From positions 826,035 to 890,034 of the forward strand of contig AGIF02000001.1 of NCBI GenBank assembly GCA_000227505.4: a stretch of DNA of 64,000 nucleotides, given 5' to 3'. How positions within the stretch are numbered: the stretch's first letter is position 1; each line of letters starts with the position of its first letter. A model generated the notes under the pieces. That model made no database searches and was not told the origin of the DNA. It saw only the letters and a program-made list of their open reading frames with translations. Source of the DNA: a gamma proteobacterium HIMB55 (GTDB lineage: Bacteria; Pseudomonadota; Gammaproteobacteria; Pseudomonadales; Halieaceae). The translations under genes and the position numbers were made by a program. Below are positions 37,801 to 45,685 of this stretch, piece by piece.

Positions 37801-40270
37801 CGGTTAAGCGACCAAAGTCTTTCCACTGTGCGACAGCGTTACGGATTTCCTCTACGGATTCGGGATTCTTGAGTGTCGAGATATCACCGAGAGGCTGATC
37901 GAGAAGGATCGATCGCAAGGTCCGTCGCATGTACTTACCTGATCGGGTCTCGGGGAAAGCAGAGACAACGAGGAAGTCAGAAGGTACAGCGGTTGCGCCT
38001 TTCTCTGATCGCACCAAAGACTGCAGTCTTGCAAGATCGTCATCAGAAAGCTTGCGCCCCGCAGCCGCGACCAAGAATGCGACCGGCGTTTCGCCTTTTT
38101 CATCGTGCGGTGCACCGACGACAACAACGTTACCGACCGGGGAGTCCTCGCGCAGTGTCTTGTCGCGCAAGATGGCGCCCTCGATTTCTTCGGTACCGAT
38201 TCGGTGACCTGAAACATTGATAACGTCATCGGAGCGGCCGTGCAGCGTAAACGCGCCATCATCGTGCTGACGGGCGTAATCGCCCTGTGTGTAGGTCAGC
38301 TCGCCATCCCATCGATTAAAATAGACTTCACTGAAACGCTCGATATCGCCGCGCCAGCTGTCCTCAAATAAGTTGCTTGCGTCGCCCCACAGTGTTCGTG
38401 CGAGATAAGGGTAGGGCTGGGTGATGACCAGCTCGCCTTTTTCGCCCGAGTCCGCTGTGCGCCACTGAGTCACTGTGCCGTCGGCAGCTGTTGTCTCAGC
38501 AACACGCACTTCCGCCTGCACCCAGGGAAGTGGCCAGGTCTTTGCGTCAGCAGCAAGCGGCTTGTAACCACCCCAAGGACAACTGAACACGATGCCGCCG
38601 TGTTCCGTCGCCCAGTACGAGTTGATGTAATGCTTGCAGATGTTATCCATCGCGAACTGTTGAACAGCAGGCGATACAGGTTCTGCACAGAAGGTTCCGA
38701 CGCGAAGGGTCGACATATCAAAGTCAGCCATTTCGCGCGCACTGGCTGGATCTGTCATCACAGCCTTCAGGAAAGTCGATCCCGCCTTGAAGAGCGTGAC
38801 CTTGTACCGTTCGATAATCGACGAGAAGCGACCCGCATGGGGGAATAGCGGTGATCCCTCGGCAATCACAGTCGTCATACCTTGCACGAGCGGTGCGGCA
38901 ATGAGATAGCTCTGTCCGGTGATCCAACCGGGATCGCCGATTACGTAAAGAGTGTCATCTTCGGTCGCGTTGAAGACGGTTCGCATTGTGTGGCTCACGC
39001 CGCTTAACCAGCTACCGTGGGTGTGGACCACGCCCTTGGGCTTGCCGGTGGAGCCGGAGGTGTAAATGATGAAAAGCGGGAAGTTGGAATCGACGCTCAC
39101 CACGGGTAGCACTGCATTAAGCTTGGACCAAACATCGGTTGCGCTATCGGTAGACAAATCATCAAATGACGAAAGTCCTAAATGACCTGCAATCGTTGCT
39201 TTTGCAGCATCAACTAAGTCGTTCGACCACTTATCTCGGCTATGCTCGACAATCTCCTGACCGGTGTACTCAACGACAATCACGTTTTCAACGTTGTGCT
39301 TAGCATCTGCTAGCTGGCGCGCTACTGCGGTGCGCAGTTCGGCCGTCATTTCTGCAGCGATCGCATTTTGGCGTGCTAATGAGGCACCCAGCTCGCGCAT
39401 GACGTCTGAACGCTCGAGCGTTATTTCGCCTGCGAGTGCTTCAGAGACATCGCCATAGAGTGTGTCGGCCAAGTCACCCAAGTCATAAGTGGCGAGCACT
39501 GCTTTGAGCGTCTCGAGGGCTGTTTCTCTTGGAATGTAGTTATCGAGCGCAGGATCTGCGTAAGTACCCTTGTAGGCGACAACTTCGGCATTTCGGTAGC
39601 CGCCGTCCGCTGTGATGACCAACTTGGCGCCTGCGTCGTGGATGCGGTCTGACAGGGTCTTCGCTGAGAAACCGCCAAAAACCGGCGTGTAAACAACGCC
39701 CATACGCTGTGCAGCCAGCATGTAGAAAATTTGCTCTGGGATGTTCGGAAGGTTGAACGCGATGCGGTCGCCTGTCACCAGACCGAGGTCTTTGAGTACC
39801 TGCATGCGTGCCACAACTTCCTGAAACAGCACGCGGTAGCTGAAATGCTGCTCGGTTACCGGACCACCGCGCCCATCGTTTTTGGAGGGATCCCAACGAT
39901 CCCCCTCGAAGATGATCGCAGTCTTATCGGCGCGGCCTTGGAGAAGGTGCCGGTCTACAAGGTTGAAGCAAGCATTGGTTTGACCACCTGTGAACCAGCG
40001 GTAGTAGGGTGCTGCGGATTGATCAAGAACAGTTGACCATGGAGTCCATTCGCCGCCCTCGAGTGATGCATTCCCGCCGCGAGAGTCCCAGCCCACCCAG
40101 TCGTCGTCGCTGCCTCTAGCGAGCCATGCACCGCTGGACGGGTTCTGCCAATGAATCTCACGTGACGCAACGTCAGCGTGGAACTGATCGGCGGCGGCTG
40201 TAATGTTACCTCTAAGCGCATCCTCATCGGACTGTGACGCTAATACGCCCCAGGTACGGTCATCGCTCAT
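34859..40270 (-). CDS. pcs: Propionyl-CoA synthase (trifunctional)
   Basis: The 1803-residue protein matches propionyl-CoA synthase of the 3-hydroxypropionate bicycle (about 1820 aa in Chloroflexus). Acyl-CoA synthetase domain about 70-820: FIIYTSGSTGKPKG (about 400), INSYWATEHGG, SDDVINVSGHRIGTEEIEG, ETRSGKYMRR. Enoyl-CoA hydratase domain about 850-1110: FVAGADVKELL, NGPALGGGNELVLACSH, FGQPEINLNLLPGYGGTQR. Enoyl-CoA reductase domain about 1180-1803 (MDR type): ASEMNFNDIWAITGIPVS, VTGSGGVGIV, VSHAGETAFPRSFQLLGE. It turns 3-hydroxypropionate, ATP, CoA and NADPH into propionyl-CoA without releasing intermediates. First gene of the operon with mcr; AGGGAG precedes ATG 40270. Confidence 0.97.
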   Translation of the reverse strand: MSDDRTWGVLASQSDEDALRGNITAAADQFHADVASREIHWQNPSSGAWLARGSDDDWVGWDSRGGNASLEGGEWTPWSTVLDQSAAPYYRWFTGGQTNACFNLVDRHLLQGRADKTAIIFEGDRWDPSKNDGRGGPVTEQHFSYRVLFQEVVARMQVLKDLGLVTGDRIAFNLPNIPEQIFYMLAAQRMGVVYTPVFGGFSAKTLSDRIHDAGAKLVITADGGYRNAEVVAYKGTYADPALDNYIPRETALETLKAVLATYDLGDLADTLYGDVSEALAGEITLERSDVMRELGASLARQNAIAAEMTAELRTAVARQLADAKHNVENVIVVEYTGQEIVEHSRDKWSNDLVDAAKATIAGHLGLSSFDDLSTDSATDVWSKLNAVLPVVSVDSNFPLFIIYTSGSTGKPKGVVHTHGSWLSGVSHTMRTVFNATEDDTLYVIGDPGWITGQSYLIAAPLVQGMTTVIAEGSPLFPHAGRFSSIIERYKVTLFKAGSTFLKAVMTDPASAREMADFDMSTLRVGTFCAEPVSPAVQQFAMDNICKHYINSYWATEHGGIVFSCPWGGYKPLAADAKTWPLPWVQAEVRVAETTAADGTVTQWRTADSGEKGELVITQPYPYLARTLWGDASNLFEDSWRGDIERFSEVYFNRWDGELTYTQGDYARQHDDGAFTLHGRSDDVINVSGHRIGTEEIEGAILRDKTLREDSPVGNVVVVGAPHDEKGETPVAFLVAAAGRKLSDDDLARLQSLVRSEKGATAVPSDFLVVSAFPETRSGKYMRRTLRSILLDQPLGDISTLKNPESVEEIRNAVAQWKDFGRLTEARRVVQTWRYLRVETHEIAPGHLVALVVISSPPVNALSERTLDELHTALTQLAHQDDLSAMVVTGARNTFVAGADVKELLKIGEKGDLESAQTLPNAAQTAFATLENLDIPIIAAVNGPALGGGNELVLACSHVIAAKHAEFGQPEINLNLLPGYGGTQRLTRKLFDAHGTDGAAEALRMMLDGRTIDAEKALEIGLIDDIVNTEGLSTVEAAMAALRDHFAGGDSLKVSMARRKKLKQQREQAVAIDESLLSHPGVASALAQIRASGRNKPVDFIIDAMLTGARDGQAAGLRREAELFAQGVCDPECGPDGISAFLEKRSAPLPPKPKSVQPDASAEERATLIGEGKLLPMGASFFPGITPIPEYQLGYGVMRSHDDGTPLHGDPEVAEKELVFPTPSPSANEALVYILASEMNFNDIWAITGIPVSPFDARDADVQVTGSGGVGIVAQLGQDLVREGRLSVGDIVTIYSGQSELMAPDQGLDPMAADFRIQGYERNDGSHAQFLTVQGPQLHAKLPGISIEEAGSYGLTMGTIHRALYNTLAIEPGKRLFVEGASTGTGYDCLRSALSSSCAALGMVSSADRGERVEAVGGHAINRKDSRWADIFTAVPDDPNEWAAWEAAGEPFVAEAEKQVGGQIDYSVSHAGETAFPRSFQLLGENGVLTFYGASSGYRFTFMGKAGASSPAAQFSKAGLRAGQSLLVVYGPGAEDGIVDPVAIEAIEVGCQRGAQVAVLVDTVSQREFVTSLGFGAQMKGVVSLEEIERRLGDEFDPPGPFQKMPNPFTESAAFKESVRAFSDRTLKPIGSAIAPLLRNTLDKRGLPDVVFERAGRDGLALATSLVKPNVGKIVYSEDLKGARFSFYAPQVWMRQRRILMPTAEIRGTHLNTAREFAEMQERIAAGHISVLPPTIIPMEGVPEAHQAMWENRHAGANYVAMHALPRTNLKSRDELYRAWAIRDAMERGETLTKVDTGSAGALQ

Positions 40271-40363
40271 GCTGTTCTCCCTGTCGAAAAATCGTTGACG
40301 GAGGAGGCTGACTTAGCACGCGTCTGAGCGAAATGCGTTTTGCACTCCGATCGCGTTTGCTAA

Positions 40364-40397
40364 CAAGCACCGGAACCCCGGTTCTCCCCACCGCTTG
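40364..40397. promoter_or_regulatory. Compact stem-loop in the pcs leader/promoter region
   Basis: CAAGC-ACCGG (40364-40373), loop AACC, CCGGT (40378-40382), a 10-nt one-sided bulge, then GCTTG (40393-40397). It is 94-127 bp upstream of the pcs start and could be a leader RNA structure or a protein site. Nothing known was recognised in it. Confidence 0.35.
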
Positions 40398-40479
40398 ATT
40401 ACGCCCAAGGTACGTTTGTCGGTAGGTGCTAGATCACTGAAATTGGTAATTTGCCACATGCCATATGGCGAGTATTTAG

Positions 40480-41454
40480 CTATGAAATTATGAGTGCCTG
40501 TTGGAATAACGCCTGATCGACGTTGCCGCCGGAAAGAATGACGATGAGTTCTTTTTCATCGGGTAGGTTTTGAGGATCTAGCGCAGCGGCAAGTGCGACT
40601 GCACCGCCGGGTTCAACTACCACTTTGAGTGTGTCGAAGGCGGTTTTCATGGCATCCAGGACTGAGTCATCAGATACGGCGAAGCCAGGGCCAGCGTGCT
40701 TTTGTAGTAGGGGAAAGGTCAATTTGCCGGGTGTGGGCGTGACAATGGCATCACAGATCGAGCCTTGCTCCGTCGGGTTGCTGATGCGCTCACCGAGCGC
40801 CAATGACCTAGCCGTATCGTCGAAGCCGTCAGGCTCTACGGTATGAACTCTGATCTCGGGTCGTAACTCGCTGAGCGCCACAGCGATCCCCGAACTCAAA
40901 CCGCCGCCTCCACAACAGCAAAGTAACGCCGTGGCTCGCGCACCCACGTCCGTCATTTGCTCGGCGAGCTCCAAGCCCACGGTGCCCTGTCCCGCAATAA
41001 CGTTTGCATCGTCGTAGGGCTTGATGAGGTGCAGTCCATGCGCCTGCGCCAACCGCTCACCAATCGCCTCGCGACTCTCGACACCGCGCTTGTAATGAAC
41101 CACTGTCGCGCCATAGGCCTTGGTGTTGGCAACTTTATTGGCCGGTGCGTCGTGCGGCATGATGATCGTCGCTTGTGTACCAAAAACTTTGGCAGCCAGC
41201 GCTACCCCTTGTGCGTGATTTCCCGATGAATACGCCACAACGCCACGTTTAAGGGCTTCATTGGGTAGAGCGCTAATCGCCGAACATGCGCCTCTGAATT
41301 TGAAACTTCCAGTCACTTGCAGTGGCTCGGCTTTAATCCAGAGCTTTCGATCTGCGATTGCATCGAGTCTGGGCGAGTTGAGTAGCGGCGTTCTCGCGAT
41401 TTTTCCCTCAATGCGTTGATAAGCACGCTGTATGTCGTTCAAGGTGATGGTCAC
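40480..41454 (-). CDS. Threonine/serine dehydratase (PLP fold type II)
   Basis: The 324-residue enzyme is a catabolic threonine dehydratase/serine racemase type protein without the ACT regulatory domain of biosynthetic IlvA. The PLP lysine lies in GSFKFRGA (about 53), with SSGNHAQGVALAAK (about 77) and the phosphate-binding CCGGGGLSSGIA (about 180). It deaminates threonine to 2-oxobutyrate or serine to pyruvate; racemisation is an alternative. 2-Oxobutyrate would lead to propionyl-CoA, the product of the neighbouring pcs. It is 209 bp downstream in map order but on the same strand as pcs; likely a separate transcript. Confidence 0.9.
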   Translation of the reverse strand: MTITLNDIQRAYQRIEGKIARTPLLNSPRLDAIADRKLWIKAEPLQVTGSFKFRGACSAISALPNEALKRGVVAYSSGNHAQGVALAAKVFGTQATIIMPHDAPANKVANTKAYGATVVHYKRGVESREAIGERLAQAHGLHLIKPYDDANVIAGQGTVGLELAEQMTDVGARATALLCCCGGGGLSSGIAVALSELRPEIRVHTVEPDGFDDTARSLALGERISNPTEQGSICDAIVTPTPGKLTFPLLQKHAGPGFAVSDDSVLDAMKTAFDTLKVVVEPGGAVALAAALDPQNLPDEKELIVILSGGNVDQALFQQALIIS

Positions 41455-41525
41455 GAGTTGTCCTCAGCTACTAATGGGAGCAATCTTGCGTACGCTTGAA
41501 CGATGTCAGGATTGATCCGGTTGCA

Positions 41526-41984
41526 ATGATATTTCGAACTAAGACTAATACACACGGTGGGGCGCGTGCAGTGTTGGATTATCTGCAACACGACGGGGGG
41601 CGAGAAGATGCTGGATTTCGGGGCAGGGCTGACTGCGTCGTTCGGGCCATATGCCTTATCACCGGCGAGTCCTATACCCACGTAAGGCAAGACCTCTCCT
41701 ACTTACAAAAGAAGATGACTGGCGGGCTATACCCATCGATTGCTGACGGGGTCATGACACCCGTTCACTACCTCTACTTAACAAGCAAGGGCTGGGAACT
41801 CACACTGACCAAGGGTACGTATCTCACCGATATTCCGAGAGAGGGAGATCATATCGCGGTGATCCCTCGGCATATGATGGCTGTCCGTGATGGCACAGTA
41901 TGGGATTCGTGGGATTCTCGCTTCAGTCGACGCACAAAAAATGGATACCCTCGGCTTCTGGGCTACTACACACCACCTCAATGA
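41526..41984 (+). CDS. Small protein with papain/C39-like Cys-His-Asp arrangement, function unknown
   Basis: The frame opens at TTG 41496; I choose ATG 41526 (152 aa), though neither start has a well-placed ribosome site. The layout HDGGREDAGFRGRADCVVRAICL (cysteine about 37 from my start), then IPRHMMAVRDGTVWDSWDS (His, Asp) and a final GYPRLLGYY tail is that of a widespread family of uncharacterised proteins, seen in phages and bacterial chromosomes, which I recall as papain-like-fold. Cys, His and Asp are in catalytic order, so peptidase or amidase activity is plausible but unproven. It stands alone, divergent from the threonine dehydratase. Confidence 0.72.
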   Translation: MIFRTKTNTHGGARAVLDYLQHDGGREDAGFRGRADCVVRAICLITGESYTHVRQDLSYLQKKMTGGLYPSIADGVMTPVHYLYLTSKGWELTLTKGTYLTDIPREGDHIAVIPRHMMAVRDGTVWDSWDSRFSRRTKNGYPRLLGYYTPPQ

Positions 41985-42018
41985 GGCCCGAGGCGATTGA
42001 GCCCAGAGGTGCTTTTTC
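41974..42018 (+). terminator. Possible terminator after the papain-like gene
   Basis: CACC-TCAAT (41974-41982) can pair with ATTGA (41996-42000) and GGTG (42008-42011) with a bulge, followed by CTTTTTCTC. The stem is interrupted, so this is tentative. Confidence 0.35.
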
Positions 42019-42042
42019 TCTTTCCAGAGCCGATGTGCCAAC

Positions 42043-42492
42043 TCAGGCGTCGATCCAGCGGATGATGTAATCCTCCAGATCTTCAGGATTTACTTTGGTC
42101 TCTGAAATTACCTTGCCTCTGACGCCCCGAGGGTCTTTTTTAACGGACGAGACATGCCCTGTTATAAGCGGATGCCAGACCGGTAGCGCTTTATCCTCGG
42201 CTCGCAGTCGGTAGGCGCAGGAGGCTGGAAGCCACTTCATTTGATCGCTGGTCATGGTCGAGACATCCATGCAATCCCGCACACGTTCGAATCGATTTTT
42301 ATAATCTCGACAGCTGCCCCCTTTGAGATCGAGGAGTTCGCAGGCGACTCGTGTGTAAAAGACCTCGTCGGTATCTTCGTCTTGCAGTTTATGTAAGCAG
42401 CACTTCCCACATCCGTCGCATAGCATTTCCCACTCGTCGTGACTCAAATCACCCAAGGGTGTTGTGTTCCAGTATTCAGCGCTGCGTGACAC
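42043..42492 (-). CDS. YcgN-family cysteine-cluster protein (UPF0260)
   Basis: The 149-residue product has the cysteine pattern of the UPF0260/YcgN family: CDGCGKCCLHKL at residues about 28-39, then CELLDLKGGSCRDYKNRF and RDCMDVS, and the C-terminal RLRAEDKALPVWHPL. These cysteines probably bind zinc or an iron-sulfur cluster; the role is unknown. Length is standard. Start ATG 42492. The next gene upstream on the same strand, the dehydrogenase-GFA fusion, ends 58 bp away, so the two may share a transcript. Confidence 0.9.
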   Translation of the reverse strand: MSRSAEYWNTTPLGDLSHDEWEMLCDGCGKCCLHKLQDEDTDEVFYTRVACELLDLKGGSCRDYKNRFERVRDCMDVSTMTSDQMKWLPASCAYRLRAEDKALPVWHPLITGHVSSVKKDPRGVRGKVISETKVNPEDLEDYIIRWIDA

Positions 42493-42550
42493 TGTCTTTT
42501 CCCTCTCAGTTTTTCCTGCTGGTCGCTACCTTTTGCCGACTTGAGATAGC

Positions 42551-43852
42551 TTATTCATTCACCTTTGAAAGATGCGCCAACGAACCTGCATTTTTCTCCC
42601 AATTTCGGCCATCAAAGGGCTTGTCATAAACCGTTTCGATTGTCTCTGGTTTGATGCAACGCGCATTGACGCTTACGCCATCGGGGTTAGACCGTGGGAC
42701 ATAAAACGACTTAACGCCGCATTGCTTGCAGAAATAATGCTTTGCGAGGCCACTACCGAAGGTATAGAGCGACAGCGAGTCTTGGCCCTTGGTTAACGAG
42801 AACCGACTCTCGGGCACGAGTAGGTGTTGATAGTGATTGATGTTGCAGATGCTGCAGTTACAGGTGTGCGTATCCAGCACAGCAGGGGCTTCGACGGTCC
42901 ATTCGACGCTACCGCAATGGCATCCTCCAGTGTGGGTTACACGGGGCACGTCTTTCGACGCCGCGACTTTCTCGCCTCTGATACGGATCTGCTCAATCAG
43001 CCCCGAAGTATCCCATCGACCACCGCCGTTTTCTTGCACATTGGCGTACTGAGCATCGACCATTGTCGCGATTGGTAGATGAAGACCAAGCCGCTCGGCG
43101 ACGTCGAGCGCAAAACCGAGATCCTTGCGCATCCAGTCGATGGCAAAGCCAAAGTCATACGCTCGCTTTGCCATTGTCGATGCGCGGTTATTCATCTGCC
43201 ATGATTGCGCGGCACCGCCCTGAATTGCCTTTGTGACTTCATCAATATCGAGCCCGGCACACTCGGCAAAATGCAGTGCCTCAGATAGACCCCCGAGAAT
43301 GCCTGCAATGGCCAATTGATTCACCATCTTCGTGGTCTGTCCGCTGCCGACGTCGCCCATTAGCTGAACGTGCTTCGCAAACGAGCGCATGATGGGTTCG
43401 ACGCAATCAAAATGCGCTTGCTTACCACCTACCATGACCGTCAGAACACCGTTCTCGGCGCCGGCTTGCCCCCCTGATACGGGCGCATCCAAGAACTGGA
43501 CACCAATCGCATCGCAGGCGTTGTCGAGTTCGACCGCAAGCTCTCTCGATGTGGTTGTGTGGTCCACCAGAGTGGCACCCTGCGTCATCGTGGACAAAAC
43601 ACCTTCAGAGTCGGACGCGACTGCCCGTACATCGCTATCATTGCCTACGCATAGAAACACAACACTGGCGTCAACAGCGGCCTCGGCAGGTGTCGGTGCT
43701 GAAGTGCCGCCGAACTCGTCGACCCAGGCAAATGCTTTGGCTTCGGTACGGTTGTAAACGCAGACGTCAAAGCCGTTGCGCTGCAGGTGTCCGGCCATGG
43801 GGTAGCCCATGGCACCAAGCCCGATAAAGGCAACTTTTTGCTGACTCGACAT
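42551..43852 (-). CDS. Fusion of beta-hydroxyacid dehydrogenase (HIBADH family) and GFA zinc domain
   Basis: Residues 1-290 are a complete 3-hydroxyisobutyrate-dehydrogenase-family enzyme: FIGLGAMGYPMAGHLQRNGF (NAD site), the substrate motif LDAPVSGGQAGAENG, the catalytic lysine in GSGQTTKMVNQ (about 171) and DWMRKDLGFAL. From about residue 305 the same frame continues into a glutathione-dependent-formaldehyde-activating-like domain with zinc cysteines GGCHCGSVEW (about 310), CNCSICN (about 334) and FCKQCG (about 378). No stop or start separates them. The dehydrogenase half may oxidise 3-hydroxypropionate, 3-hydroxyisobutyrate or a similar acid; the GFA half has no clear reaction. Confidence 0.92.
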   Translation of the reverse strand: MSSQQKVAFIGLGAMGYPMAGHLQRNGFDVCVYNRTEAKAFAWVDEFGGTSAPTPAEAAVDASVVFLCVGNDSDVRAVASDSEGVLSTMTQGATLVDHTTTSRELAVELDNACDAIGVQFLDAPVSGGQAGAENGVLTVMVGGKQAHFDCVEPIMRSFAKHVQLMGDVGSGQTTKMVNQLAIAGILGGLSEALHFAECAGLDIDEVTKAIQGGAAQSWQMNNRASTMAKRAYDFGFAIDWMRKDLGFALDVAERLGLHLPIATMVDAQYANVQENGGGRWDTSGLIEQIRIRGEKVAASKDVPRVTHTGGCHCGSVEWTVEAPAVLDTHTCNCSICNINHYQHLLVPESRFSLTKGQDSLSLYTFGSGLAKHYFCKQCGVKSFYVPRSNPDGVSVNARCIKPETIETVYDKPFDGRNWEKNAGSLAHLSKVNE

Positions 43853-43903
43853 GGGATGTTTCCTGATGCACTGTTTTAGAACTATTTCGAGAGTGAGTTG
43901 ACC

Positions 43904-45685
43904 ATGAAAACAATGATAAGGCGATGCCTCGCAACGTTATCGACCACTATTTTGGCGCTAAGTGTCGCTGCACAGGACTTAGGTCCCGGTGCGCGGCCCG
44001 TCGGTGAGAACTGGTCGCGCAGTCCCGTAATGGCCGTCAATGGCATGGCAGCGACTGCACAGCCACTCGCGTCTTCTATTGCCGTTGATGTTCTTAAACA
44101 GGGCGGCTCGGCGGTGGATGCCGCGATTGCTGCCAATGCGGCTCTCGGATTGATGGAACCTACCGGCAACGGGATCGGCGGTGATTTGTTTGCGATCGTC
44201 TGGGATCCAAAATCAAAACAACTTTATGGCTACAACGGATCGGGGCGATCGCCTAAGGGACGGTCATTGGCCCAGCTAAAAAGCGCAATTGCTGCGATGA
44301 AACAAAAGGGAGTGCTGGCCGCGGACTACGTAGGTATACCCTCGCACGGATCTTTGTCTGTGACAGTGCCAGGTGCTGTCGATGGCTGGTTTGCACTGCA
44401 CGAGCGTTGGGGGCGATTAACGATTGGCGAAGTTCTCGAACAACCCATACGCTACGCGAATGAGGGTTTTCCCCTGTCGCCTGTTATCGCAGCAGGTTTT
44501 GCGGCTAATCAGCGCCGTTTCCAAAGTGTTGCGCCCATGATCGAAGAGCAGGCTAATGCTAATGCCACCTATTTTGCAGGTGGTGTCGCGCCGAGAGCTG
44601 GCGACGTCTTTAAGAATCCAGATCTCGGATCAACACTCGCCGCGATCGCAAAAGATGGGCGCAAGGCTTTTTACAGCGGCAGTGTCGCTCAGAAAATGGC
44701 TGCCTATTTTGAAGAGGTTGGCGCGGATCTGACACTCGAAGATTTACAGGATCACACGGGCGAGTGGGTTGAGCCGCGAGGTGTCGAGTATCACGGCTAT
44801 ACGCTGTTTGAACTACCGCCTAACGGACAGGGATTCGCGGCGCTGATGATGCTCAACATTTTGAAGAACGTTGACTTGCGCGATTTTGACCGAGGGTCGC
44901 CCGAGATTTTTCACTACATGGTTGAGGCGAAACGGCTAGCGTTCGAGGCGATGGCGGGCACTTTTGCGGATCCGGCGTTTGCAGATATCCCTATCGACGA
45001 GCTACTCAGTGAGAAGTTTGCGCGGCGTCAGTTTGCTCGTATTACGAGTGAAGGCGTTATTTCACCAGCGCAGTTAGCGGTCGAGTTAGAGGGTGAGGGC
45101 GATACAACCTACCTAACCGTTGTCGACGGCGAGGGGATGATGGTGTCGCTTATTCAGTCTAACTACCGCGGTATGGGATCCGGACTCGTCCCTACTGGCC
45201 TTGGTTTTATGCTGCAAGATCGTGGCGAGTTGTTCTCCTTGGAGGAGGGGCATCCCAATGTCTACGCCCCGGGTAAACGACCTTTCCACACCATCATTCC
45301 GGCCTTTTTGTTCAAAGACGGAAAGCCGTTCATGAGCTACGGACTGATGGGAGGCGGTATGCAGCCGCAGGGTCACGTGCAGGTTCTGGTTAACATCGCC
45401 GATTTTGGAATGAACCTTCAGGAAGCGGGCGATGCGGCTCGATTCCTCCACGACGGTGGTTCGAGTCCTGATGAGGGTATTGCGACTGACTACGGGACGC
45501 TATTTGTTGAACCGGGTGTGCCAGAGAGCACGGTAAATGCGCTCATGAAGATGGGTCACATTGTCGAAGTTGACGATACCGCAGGAAAGTTTGGCGGCTA
45601 TCAGGCTATTAGTCGTGACCTTGAGACCGGTGTTCTGACGGGTGCCACGGAAATGCGTAAGGACGGCACTGTCGTTGGCTACTGA
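43904..45685 (+). CDS. ggt: Exported gamma-glutamyltransferase-family hydrolase
   Basis: The 593-residue precursor has a signal peptide (about 1-22, ending SVAAQ) and the N-terminal-nucleophile hydrolase layout of gamma-glutamyltranspeptidase: GGSAVDAAIAANAALGLMEP, GNGIGGDLFAIVW, then the autocleavage site GDTTYLTVVD (about 400), where the second subunit would begin with threonine. GMGSGLVPTGLGFMLQDRG and GLMGGGMQPQGHVQVL complete it. The usual TTHxSV reads TTYLTV here, as in many GGT-like proteins, so hydrolysis of gamma-glutamyl compounds is likely but transfer uncertain. I use ATG 43904 rather than the upstream TTG 43898. Confidence 0.9.
   Translation: MKTMIRRCLATLSTTILALSVAAQDLGPGARPVGENWSRSPVMAVNGMAATAQPLASSIAVDVLKQGGSAVDAAIAANAALGLMEPTGNGIGGDLFAIVWDPKSKQLYGYNGSGRSPKGRSLAQLKSAIAAMKQKGVLAADYVGIPSHGSLSVTVPGAVDGWFALHERWGRLTIGEVLEQPIRYANEGFPLSPVIAAGFAANQRRFQSVAPMIEEQANANATYFAGGVAPRAGDVFKNPDLGSTLAAIAKDGRKAFYSGSVAQKMAAYFEEVGADLTLEDLQDHTGEWVEPRGVEYHGYTLFELPPNGQGFAALMMLNILKNVDLRDFDRGSPEIFHYMVEAKRLAFEAMAGTFADPAFADIPIDELLSEKFARRQFARITSEGVISPAQLAVELEGEGDTTYLTVVDGEGMMVSLIQSNYRGMGSGLVPTGLGFMLQDRGELFSLEEGHPNVYAPGKRPFHTIIPAFLFKDGKPFMSYGLMGGGMQPQGHVQVLVNIADFGMNLQEAGDAARFLHDGGSSPDEGIATDYGTLFVEPGVPESTVNALMKMGHIVEVDDTAGKFGGYQAISRDLETGVLTGATEMRKDGTVVGY

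Noticed and set aside
40271-40479. Known riboswitch upstream of propionyl-CoA synthase
   Set aside because: I compared mentally with glycine, cobalamin and TPP consensus elements; none of their conserved cores is present. Only the stem-loop is reported.
41451-41690. 79-codon minus-strand frame over the start of the papain-like gene
   Set aside because: The plus-strand product has a recognisable conserved family pattern; the minus frame does not.
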